From Candidatus Poseidoniaceae archaeon (GTDB taxonomy: Archaea; Thermoplasmatota; Poseidoniia; Poseidoniales; Poseidoniaceae), in assembly GCA_022452125.1 (NCBI GenBank), contig JAKURJ010000065.1, positions 1-9,287 of the forward strand: 9,287 nucleotides of DNA. Reading direction: 5' to 3'. The position numbers and the translations under genes were made by a program. A model generated the notes under the pieces. The model made no database searches and was not told the origin of the DNA. It was given only the letters and a program-made list of their open reading frames with translations. Below are positions 1 through 6,193 of the stretch, piece by piece. The stretch's first letter is position 1; each line of letters opens with the position of its first letter.

Positions 1-2466
1 AAGTACCATCCTCACGGTGACCAATCCATCTATGATACAATGGTCAGAATGGCTCAGGAGTTCTCATTGCGCTACCCACTTGTTGACGGACAAGGAAACT
101 TCGGTTCGATAGATGGCGATCCACCTGCGGCAATGCGATACACAGAGAGCAGGCTCGACAGAATCGCTAAGCACATGCTCGAAGATATCGACAAAGATAC
201 CGTGGATTTCCAGCCAAATTTCGATGATTCTGAACAAGAACCGACCGTTCTGCCTTCAAGACTTCCTAACTTACTACTGAATGGTAGCGATGGAATTGAA
301 GTAGGTATGGCGACCAGGATTCCACCTCACAATCTAACTGAAGTTTCTGGTGCAGTCAGACTCCATGTTGAAACAATTTTGGAAGAAGGGGAAGGTAACC
401 AAGGCATGCCCGATTTGTCTATAGAAAACTACATGGAGCACGTAAAAGGTCCAGATTTCCCTACTGGTGCATCCATACATGGAATCGATGGAATATACGA
501 TATGTATTCAACAGGTAAGGGCAGATTCCATGTTCGTTCCAAGTGTGATGTTCACGATGATGGAAACGGCAAGAGAATTGTTATTCATGAAATTCCGTAT
601 CAAGTCAAGAAAGCAGATATGCTTGTGCAGATTGCAGATTTGGTCACCAAGGGTTCAGTTGTTGGTATCAGAGATATTCGAGATGAATCTTCCAAGGAAG
701 GAATCCGTGTTGTAATCGAAGTGAAGAATAATGCGGACCCACATGCTGTTCTAAATCAGCTATACAAATCAAGTCGATTACAAGAATCATATTCTGCTAA
801 CATGATGGGAATCCTTGATGGAAGGCCAGTATTGTTGACACTACCCGTTATGTTGCATACATACGTTGAGCACCGTGAATCGGTGATTGAGCGCAGGGCA
901 AATTACGACCTAGGTAAAGCCGAAGCAAGAGCACACATCCTCGAGGGATTGGTCAAAGCACAGGATCGCATCGACGATGTAATCACTGTTGGTAAAGGAA
1001 GTTCTGGCCGTGAACAATTCGAATCTGTACTTCAAGGAAATGAAACGTTCCCTGGTATTGCACCATTCAGCTTCACAGAGGCACAATCTAAGGCTATTGC
1101 AGAGAGGCGACTATACCAGCTAAGTCGTCTAGACGTGGAGAAAGTACAGAATGAGTACGATGAGTTGCAAATCAAGATCACTGATTTGAAGGATATTATC
1201 GCATCAAGGGCACGCCGTTTGGATATTTTACTGACTGAAATGGATGAGGTTGTTGAGAAACACGGTGATGAGCGCCGTTCGCATATCGACCCAATGCCAC
1301 TATCTATGGACAGAGAAGATTTGATTGAAGAAAGAGCGATAGTGATTACTCTAACCAATGACAATTACATCAGACACCTGCCTGCTGAAGCGTTCAGAAT
1401 GCAGAACAGAGGTGGCAAGGGAATGAAGGGTGTTCAAACCAAGAATGAAGATTTCCCAACCACACTGATCACGTGTTTCAGCAAAGATAGACTGCTTGTT
1501 TTCACTAACCGAGCAGCTACAAAGAAGGACAAAGATGGAAATGAAGTTCCTTACATCGAAGGCAGAGTCTACGGTCTCAAAGCTTGGGAAACTCCGCAAG
1601 GCTCTCGAACGAGCAGAGGAAGCCACATTCGCAATGTTCTGGGCTTGAAGGATGACGAGACAGTAGTATCAATCATCCCGATGAACAAGGAGCTAATCGA
1701 GGAACCAGAGGGCCATTTCTTGGCATTCGCTACAAAGAAAGGTGTCATCAAGAAGAGCCGTCTGTCTGATTATGTCAAGATTAATCGTAACGGTAAGAAA
1801 GCGATTAATCTCGCTGCTGATGATGAATTAGTTTCAGTAAGGAATGGAACTGATGAGCACAATGTCGTTATGGTTTCCAACCTTGGAAGAGCATGCAGGT
1901 TCGACCTCTCAAGCGTTCGAACTCAGGGTAGAGTCTCCAGCGGTGTAAGAGGAATCAGACTTGATTCTGAAGCATCGCTAGCAGGAATGATCCTAACCAA
2001 CGATATCGACACCAGCGTTCTAACTCTGTCCAAACAAGGAATGGGTAAGAGAACACGCCTTGGAAAGGGCGAGAAGATTTTGTCAATCCGTGACGGTGAA
2101 CAACAGTACGATGAAGAAGGTAATCCTAAGACAGAGATGGACGGATATCGGGTCACTAAGCGTGGAGGTAAAGGTGTAATCACAATGAACCTCAATGACG
2201 GCGATGTCATCTCTAGAGTCCACCAAGTGCCAGATTTAGATGACCAGTTATTCCTGCTATCAGGTAAAGGAATCGTAATACGAATCTCTGCTGAGCAGAC
2301 AAAGGAAACCTCCGGACGCTCTTCTAAAGGCACTAGAGTCATGGAATTGAGGTCTAAGGACAAGGATTCCTTCCTTGATGAACTGATATTCAGTGCCAGA
2401 ATGCCTGCTGAACTTGCTGAGGAAATCCTGACTGAGAAGCCGTCTTCTTCCGAAGAAGAGGAATGA
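1..2466 (+). CDS. gyrA: DNA gyrase subunit A, 5' end cut off by the window
   Basis: Breakage-reunion subunit of type IIA topoisomerase; with GyrB it introduces negative supercoils using ATP. The reading frame is open from base 1, giving 821 visible residues; by comparison with E. coli about 75 N-terminal residues are missing. Seen: the helix with the HPHGD motif (residues 3-7), the catalytic tyrosine in the AAMRYTE motif (residue 47, bases 139-141), the tower/coiled-coil part (roughly residues 370-420), and a C-terminal beta-pinwheel that opens with a GyrA-box, QNRGGKG (residues 468-474). The GyrA-box identifies gyrase rather than topoisomerase IV ParC. A second box-like motif, TKRGGKG (719-725), lies after an acidic insertion. 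The protein ends in an acidic tail (SSSEEEE), like bacterial GyrA. Known: gyrase in Euryarchaeota is thought to have come from bacteria. Position 8, equivalent to E. coli Ser83, is Gln. gyrB is not visible; it may lie upstream. Confidence 0.97.
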   Translation, partial: KYHPHGDQSIYDTMVRMAQEFSLRYPLVDGQGNFGSIDGDPPAAMRYTESRLDRIAKHMLEDIDKDTVDFQPNFDDSEQEPTVLPSRLPNLLLNGSDGIEVGMATRIPPHNLTEVSGAVRLHVETILEEGEGNQGMPDLSIENYMEHVKGPDFPTGASIHGIDGIYDMYSTGKGRFHVRSKCDVHDDGNGKRIVIHEIPYQVKKADMLVQIADLVTKGSVVGIRDIRDESSKEGIRVVIEVKNNADPHAVLNQLYKSSRLQESYSANMMGILDGRPVLLTLPVMLHTYVEHRESVIERRANYDLGKAEARAHILEGLVKAQDRIDDVITVGKGSSGREQFESVLQGNETFPGIAPFSFTEAQSKAIAERRLYQLSRLDVEKVQNEYDELQIKITDLKDIIASRARRLDILLTEMDEVVEKHGDERRSHIDPMPLSMDREDLIEERAIVITLTNDNYIRHLPAEAFRMQNRGGKGMKGVQTKNEDFPTTLITCFSKDRLLVFTNRAATKKDKDGNEVPYIEGRVYGLKAWETPQGSRTSRGSHIRNVLGLKDDETVVSIIPMNKELIEEPEGHFLAFATKKGVIKKSRLSDYVKINRNGKKAINLAADDELVSVRNGTDEHNVVMVSNLGRACRFDLSSVRTQGRVSSGVRGIRLDSEASLAGMILTNDIDTSVLTLSKQGMGKRTRLGKGEKILSIRDGEQQYDEEGNPKTEMDGYRVTKRGGKGVITMNLNDGDVISRVHQVPDLDDQLFLLSGKGIVIRISAEQTKETSGRSSKGTRVMELRSKDKDSFLDELIFSARMPAELAEEILTEKPSSSEEEE

Positions 2467-2498
2467 TTCTTCTATCCGACGCATTCAAACAGTGAGTG

Positions 2499-2515
2499 CC
2501 TGTCTCAAAGACAGG
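2499..2515 (+). other. Perfect hairpin in the leader before the LeuA-family gene
   Basis: CCTGTCT (2499-2505) and AGACAGG (2509-2515) form a perfect 7-bp stem around a 3-base CAA loop. It sits between the gyrA stop and the ATG at 2540. No T-run follows, so it does not look like a terminator. It could be an mRNA processing or stability element, or an attenuator-like structure. The role is inference; only the base pairing is seen. Confidence 0.5.
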
Positions 2516-2530
2516 ACCGAGTGTCTCAAT

Positions 2531-2536
2531 GGTGAT
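2531..2536 (+). promoter_or_regulatory. Ribosome binding site that supports the ATG at 2540
   Basis: GGTGAT matches the anti-Shine-Dalgarno AUCACC at the 3' end of archaeal 16S rRNA and lies three bases before the ATG at 2540. The spacing is short. It favours this ATG over the in-frame GTG at 2492, which would translate through the hairpin and has no comparable site. Confidence 0.5.
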
Positions 2537-2539
2537 TCC

Positions 2540-3793
2540 ATGGACGAGCAGAATCTGATCTACGACTGGAATGTAGTCGACTATGAATATTCAAGAGATT
2601 CTGCTAATCACCCTCACGGTGTTTGGTTTGACGATGAAACCTTACGTGATGGGCTACAGAGTCCTAGTGCTCTAAATCCTTCAATCGATCAAAAGATTGA
2701 GTTGTTGACTTACATGGAAAAACTAGGCATTCAAAAGGTCGATTTGGGGCTTCCTGGAGCAGGGCCATTTCATATCGAGCACATCGATGCTATGCTTTCT
2801 CATATCAGAGAAAATGATTTCCAAATCCGCCCAGGTGCAGCGGTTAGGACACTGATGAATGATATCGAACCATTGGTCGATTTACAAGCCAAGCACGAAA
2901 TGCAAATTCAAGCCAGTGCGTTCCTAGGTACAAGTCCTATTCGTCAATTCACTGAAGGTTGGACAATGGACAAACTTGTTTCCACAATGGAAAAAGCAGT
3001 ATCATTTGCTGTTGATAATGACATTCCGGTAATGTTCGTAACAGAAGATACGACTCGCTCAAAGCCAGAAGATGTGAAACTCATCTATCAGAGAGCCATG
3101 GAACTTGGCGTTCGCAGACTTTGCGTTTGCGATACTTGTGGGCACGTTACTCCAAATGGAGTCAAGCAGCTCCTTTCTTTCATTGATGAAGAAGTAATCA
3201 AAGATGCGGGATACAAGCGTAGCGAAATAGAGGTTAACTGGCACGGGCACCAAGACAGAGGTCTTGGGGTTGCAAACAACCTCGCTGCTGTTGAAGCAGG
3301 TGCTGACGTAATTCACGGTACAGCACTCGGAGTAGGTGAGAGAGCAGGAAATGCACCTTTGGACCAGACTCTTGTTAATCTATCACTAATGGGTGTAATC
3401 AACAACGATTTGTCCCTTTTGAGTGAATATGTTCAGAAAGCAAACGAATACGTCAAGGTACCACTGCCTAGAAACTATCCAGTATTCGGACAGGATGCCT
3501 TTGAAACCGGTACAGGTGTCCACGCTAGTGCTGTTATCAAAGCAATTCGAAAAGGCGACACGTGGCTTGCAGACAGAGTCTACAGTGGCGTGCCTGCTGG
3601 TGATTTCGGTCTTGAACAAGTTATTCGAATCGGACACATGTCCGGTCGCTCGAACATCATTCATTGGTTGGAGAGCAATGGGATGGAAGCCAGTGATGAG
3701 TTGGTAGCACACCTATTCGAGGTTGCAAAGAGTCAACCAAGAAATATGGAAGACGATGAAGTAAGGGCAGCGATTGCAGAGTTCCAATCCTGA
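2540..3793 (+). CDS. LeuA-family acyltransferase (2-isopropylmalate / homocitrate / citramalate synthase-like)
   Basis: Condenses an acyl-CoA, usually acetyl-CoA, with a 2-oxo acid in the cytoplasm, as in leucine, isoleucine or lysine precursor synthesis; the exact substrate cannot be read from sequence. Length is 417 residues from this ATG. Seen: the family opening DDETLRDG with the catalytic Arg36 and metal-binding Asp37; the metal-binding HGH (His235, His237); the GERAGNAP signature with Asn271; then the post-barrel subdomain containing TGVHAS and an SGRSN motif. It ends after that subdomain, so the C-terminal LeuA regulatory domain, which binds leucine in true isopropylmalate synthases, is absent. 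The usual HxHND motif reads HGHQD. An in-frame GTG at 2492 would add 16 residues encoded by the hairpin region; I chose the ATG because of its ribosome binding site. It lies 73 bases after gyrA on the same strand, with no clear promoter of its own. No other leucine or lysine genes are in view. Confidence 0.85.
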   Translation: MDEQNLIYDWNVVDYEYSRDSANHPHGVWFDDETLRDGLQSPSALNPSIDQKIELLTYMEKLGIQKVDLGLPGAGPFHIEHIDAMLSHIRENDFQIRPGAAVRTLMNDIEPLVDLQAKHEMQIQASAFLGTSPIRQFTEGWTMDKLVSTMEKAVSFAVDNDIPVMFVTEDTTRSKPEDVKLIYQRAMELGVRRLCVCDTCGHVTPNGVKQLLSFIDEEVIKDAGYKRSEIEVNWHGHQDRGLGVANNLAAVEAGADVIHGTALGVGERAGNAPLDQTLVNLSLMGVINNDLSLLSEYVQKANEYVKVPLPRNYPVFGQDAFETGTGVHASAVIKAIRKGDTWLADRVYSGVPAGDFGLEQVIRIGHMSGRSNIIHWLESNGMEASDELVAHLFEVAKSQPRNMEDDEVRAAIAEFQS

Positions 3794-5089
3794 TTAGGCA
3801 TCTGCTTCTTCTTGTTCGGTGTCTTCAGCATTGATTTGGTTCCATTCGCCGTCTACTGAACCTCCAGACCAATCACCTTGAACCTCGATTTCGACCATTT
3901 CTTCTTCTTCACGCCATATCGCTTCGCCTTGGCTGCCATTAACGATTAGAACACCTCTGTCGTCCATCTGTGTTTTTAGCAATTCAATGTGCTTGGTAAC
4001 AGGTAGGAAGTGACCTACTGGTGTACCCGCAGTAACGAACGGATTTGTGGCGGTACAAATCATCAATCCATCTTCAGGCGCAACAATATCGACAGATAGA
4101 CCCGGTGCACCGGGGTCCGAAATTGTAGCAATCACGTCTCCCTTGGTGACGATACTACCAGGCCCCACAAACATATCAAGAAGTCCACCTTCTCCAGCTC
4201 TCAGCCATGTTGAACCGCCCGCATTCAATCTGAATCTTGGTCGACTTGGATTCTTTGGAATTACTTTCAGAGCTTTTAGCACATTGAGACAACCATGTAC
4301 TGCCACCTTAACTGCAGTCTGGTCCAAACGGTTAGCTCCGCCTCCTTCATAGGTTACAGCAGCAATATCCATTTCATTAGCCACACGACGTAAACTTCCT
4401 TTCGGAGGTTTACTATCTAAGACAACTTCAATTCCAAATGCTTTAGCGAGTAGGTAGGATTCAGGATGAGATAAATCGCCTCTAATCTGCGGCATATTCG
4501 ACCTTCCAGTAGCAGCGCTATGCAAATCAATTATCACATCAGAATCATTGATCAAATTCTTCTTTACTCTACTTGCAACTCTAGAAGTTGTGCTTCCCTT
4601 AGACAAACCGGGGAATGCGCGATTCAGGTCCCTTCCATCAGGGAAATATCTGGTCTTCGAGCGATATCCGGGTAGATTTAGCACGGGCACGATTCGAACA
4701 GTACCTGCCATTGATTGTGGGTCCAATGCGCCTCCAGGTTCAGTGAATTTTGCTGACAAAAGGTTCGTACAAGCACTAGGTCCAGTCAGTTCATCACCAT
4801 GTGTGGCTCCTATAATTGTCACAACAGGTCCCGGCCTAACTCCGTGGAAAACAATAATTGGAATTGGCCATGAATCGCCCATGTCCACATCTAGCAGAGG
4901 CATATGAACAGTACGCATTTCTCCCGGTTTGATTCTCTTCCTCAAGAAACGAATGTCCTTCCAATCCGACAAGCGGTCCCACTCTGGACGACCTTCAGAT
5001 TCATGTTCGTCTAGCGCTTTTTTAATCGCTAAACGTCTGGTTTTAGGAAGTTCGTTAGCGACTCGAACTCGTCGCTTCTTCCCGGCCAT
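3794..5089 (-). CDS. Succinylglutamate desuccinylase/aspartoacylase-family (M14-like) zinc hydrolase
   Basis: Predicted cytoplasmic zinc-dependent amidase that removes an acyl group from an amino acid or related small molecule; known relatives include AstE, aspartoacylase and the ectoine-pathway deacetylase DoeB. Substrate unknown. Length 431 residues. Seen: zinc ligands His97 and Glu100 in GATHGDE and His190 in IDLHSA; the substrate-binding stretch GRDLNRAFPG (152-161); the catalytic-glutamate candidate Glu248 in TYEGGG. Residues about 285-365 form the beta-rich C-terminal domain with a lipoyl-like turn (VGPGSIVTKGDVIA). A basic N-terminus (GKKRRVRV) precedes an approximately 45-residue extension, and a 60-residue acidic tail follows the domain. 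There is no signal peptide. The stop codon directly abuts the stop of the convergent LeuA-family gene. The ATG lies about 25 bases from a TATA-like element, which suits a leaderless transcript. Confidence 0.87.
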   Translation of the reverse strand: MAGKKRRVRVANELPKTRRLAIKKALDEHESEGRPEWDRLSDWKDIRFLRKRIKPGEMRTVHMPLLDVDMGDSWPIPIIVFHGVRPGPVVTIIGATHGDELTGPSACTNLLSAKFTEPGGALDPQSMAGTVRIVPVLNLPGYRSKTRYFPDGRDLNRAFPGLSKGSTTSRVASRVKKNLINDSDVIIDLHSAATGRSNMPQIRGDLSHPESYLLAKAFGIEVVLDSKPPKGSLRRVANEMDIAAVTYEGGGANRLDQTAVKVAVHGCLNVLKALKVIPKNPSRPRFRLNAGGSTWLRAGEGGLLDMFVGPGSIVTKGDVIATISDPGAPGLSVDIVAPEDGLMICTATNPFVTAGTPVGHFLPVTKHIELLKTQMDDRGVLIVNGSQGEAIWREEEEMVEIEVQGDWSGGSVDGEWNQINAEDTEQEEADA

Positions 5090-5110
5090 GTTTGGCCATA
5101 ATCAAACAGG

Positions 5111-5117
5111 AAATAAG
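5111..5117 (-). promoter_or_regulatory. Possible TATA box in the divergent gap
   Basis: On the minus strand this reads CTTATTT, centred about 25 bases upstream of the ATG at 5089, the distance expected for a leaderless archaeal transcript. Read on the plus strand, AAATAAG lies about 50 bases before the thioesterase ATG, so one AT-rich element might serve both directions. No clear BRE is visible; the call rests on position and composition only. Confidence 0.3.
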
Positions 5118-5155
5118 TTGATGCATGCGAACACAAATCAACCCCCTCGATTTGT

Positions 5156-5159
5156 GGTG
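5156..5159 (+). promoter_or_regulatory. Weak ribosome binding site before the thioesterase start at 5164
   Basis: GGTG four bases before the ATG at 5164. The position resembles the GGTGAT element before the gene at 2540. It supports 5164 over the in-frame ATG at 5125, whose extra 13 residues (MRTQINPLDLWCI) do not look like part of the family. Confidence 0.35.
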
Positions 5160-5163
5160 TATT

Positions 5164-5628
5164 ATGGGACACGGGGTTCAGAGGCAATATGCCCCCACTT
5201 CGATTTGCTTTGGTTGTGGCCCAGCAAATGAAAAGGGCTTACAAATCGATTCATACAGGTGTGAAGAAGGTCTAGAAATGAGATTCACTCCATCTGAAGA
5301 GCATCAAGCATTTCCTGGAATGATCAATGGTGGGATTATTGGAAGTCTGCTCGATTGTCATGGAAATTGGGCTGCTGCAATAGCACTAATGGATGCTGCA
5401 GGATTGGAAGAACCTCCTTGTACAGTTACAGCAACTTATTCGATATCTTTGAAAAGACCAACTCCTGCTGGTGTTGAGTTACATGTGTTAGCAGAAGTTG
5501 AAGATTTGCAAGATGACAGAGCTAGCATCAAAATGACTTTGACTGCAGAAGGCAAAGTATGTGCTACTGGAAAGGGCTTATTTGTAGCCGTAAAGGAAGG
5601 CCACCCTGCTTACCATCGGTGGTCATAA
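5164..5628 (+). CDS. PaaI-like hotdog-fold thioesterase
   Basis: Predicted cytoplasmic acyl-CoA (or other acyl-thioester) hydrolase of the 4HBT/PaaI superfamily; substrate unknown. Length 154 residues from this ATG, normal for a single hotdog domain. Seen: a CFGCGPANEKGL opening (Cys15, Cys18) typical of a PaaI-like subfamily; the central-helix motif NGGIIGSLLDCHG (55-67) with the likely catalytic Asp64; then the strand region TATYSISLKRPTPAG and a closing strand ATGKGLFVAV. The HGG often found in PaaI is NGG here, which I believe is also seen in the LLDCH subfamily. An upstream in-frame ATG at 5125 would add 13 residues; family shape and the GGTG site favour 5164, but 5125 cannot be excluded. 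The TAA is immediately followed by the ATG of the SprT-like gene, so the two are very likely cotranscribed. Confidence 0.82.
   Translation: MGHGVQRQYAPTSICFGCGPANEKGLQIDSYRCEEGLEMRFTPSEEHQAFPGMINGGIIGSLLDCHGNWAAAIALMDAAGLEEPPCTVTATYSISLKRPTPAGVELHVLAEVEDLQDDRASIKMTLTAEGKVCATGKGLFVAVKEGHPAYHRWS
5618..5623 (+). promoter_or_regulatory. Ribosome binding site of the SprT-like gene, inside the thioesterase end
   Basis: GGTGGT lies five bases before the ATG at 5629 and within the last codons of the thioesterase. With the abutting stop and start codons this points to coupled translation of the two genes. Confidence 0.45.
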
Positions 5629-6168
5629 ATGGTAAAGCCATCAAAAGTTCAAGCAGTAGAATTAGCTAACTTGAGAGATTTTGTTATTGAAGTAATGATG
5701 GCGATGGAAGTGTGGAGTGAGGAGCAACTTACTAAACTGCTTGAGATTGATTTAGGTTTGTTGAGGAAGAACGCCACTCAAAGGCATGGAGTTACCAGAT
5801 GGAAGAGAGGAGTTCTCAAACCTACGAACCCAGAACAAGTAGAAGTCATTGATTTACATCCTCGCTTATTGTCACAAGAATGGATGCCATATGCGGCTTG
5901 GGTTCTTCACCATGAATTCGTACATGCATTAGGATACACTGCACACGACTCAACATTCCGTTCACTGGAGGCTCTTTGGCCCAGTCAGGAATCGTCAAAG
6001 ATGGGGTCACGCTTCACTGAAACGTTGCGCAGGGAAAAGGCCACTTGGTTATGGGTATGTCCGGATTGTGAGAAGGAATATCCTCGGCAAAAACCTGGCA
6101 AAGGAAGATACCTCTGCCGTATTTGTAGGACGGTATTGAAAGATGTGCCCAATAATCCGTCACAGTGA
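5629..6168 (+). CDS. SprT-like zinc metalloprotease with C-terminal zinc ribbon
   Basis: Length 179 residues. Seen: an N-terminal helical part, then the zincin motif HEFVH (His95, Glu96, His99) with a third ligand candidate His106 in GYTAHDSTF, as in SprT/Spartan proteins, where the third His follows soon after HExxH. The C-terminus holds a C4 zinc ribbon (Cys144, Cys147, Cys163, Cys166: WVCPDC...LCRIC), also usual in SprT-like proteins. Known: the eukaryotic relative SPRTN degrades proteins crosslinked to DNA; bacterial SprT is poorly characterised. Inference: a cytoplasmic protease that may act on DNA-protein crosslinks. It starts directly after the thioesterase stop and lies 25 bases before the membrane-protein gene; the neighbours do not clearly point to DNA repair. 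No signal peptide or membrane segment is present. Confidence 0.85.
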   Translation: MVKPSKVQAVELANLRDFVIEVMMAMEVWSEEQLTKLLEIDLGLLRKNATQRHGVTRWKRGVLKPTNPEQVEVIDLHPRLLSQEWMPYAAWVLHHEFVHALGYTAHDSTFRSLEALWPSQESSKMGSRFTETLRREKATWLWVCPDCEKEYPRQKPGKGRYLCRICRTVLKDVPNNPSQ

Positions 6169-6170
6169 TT

Positions 6171-6183
6171 AGTACTGAGTACT
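6171..6183. repeat. 13-bp palindrome AGTACT-G-AGTACT
   Basis: Two copies of the self-complementary hexamer AGTACT separated by one G, lying between the SprT-like stop and the ATG at 6194. It overlaps the place where a TATA box would sit if the next gene were leaderless (about base 6169). It may be an operator or just a chance palindrome. Confidence 0.4.
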
Positions 6184-6193
6184 ACAGCAAGAT

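Noticed and set aside
1923..2363. 146-codon open frame on the minus strand inside gyrA
   Set aside because: Lies opposite a well-conserved part of gyrA and its translation is a low-complexity Ser/Leu/Pro-rich product typical of an antisense shadow.
2460..2480. Pyrimidine-rich stretch after the gyrA stop as a transcription terminator
   Set aside because: TTCTTCT is interrupted and short compared with archaeal poly-T terminators, and the next gene follows on the same strand.
2492..2539. N-terminal extension of the LeuA-family gene from the GTG at 2492
   Set aside because: It would be translated through the perfect hairpin, the residues do not look like the family N-terminus, and the ATG at 2540 has a GGTGAT site.
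3386..3712. 108-codon minus-strand frame inside the LeuA-family gene
   Set aside because: Antisense to conserved sequence, and no motif in the translation.
4548..4907. 119-codon open frame on the plus strand inside the M14-like gene
   Set aside because: Fully opposite the conserved zinc-binding region of the real gene; no recognisable motif.
4929..5231. 100-codon plus-strand frame crossing the divergent gap
   Set aside because: Overlaps the N-terminus of the M14-like gene and runs out of frame into the thioesterase, whose frame carries the real family motifs.
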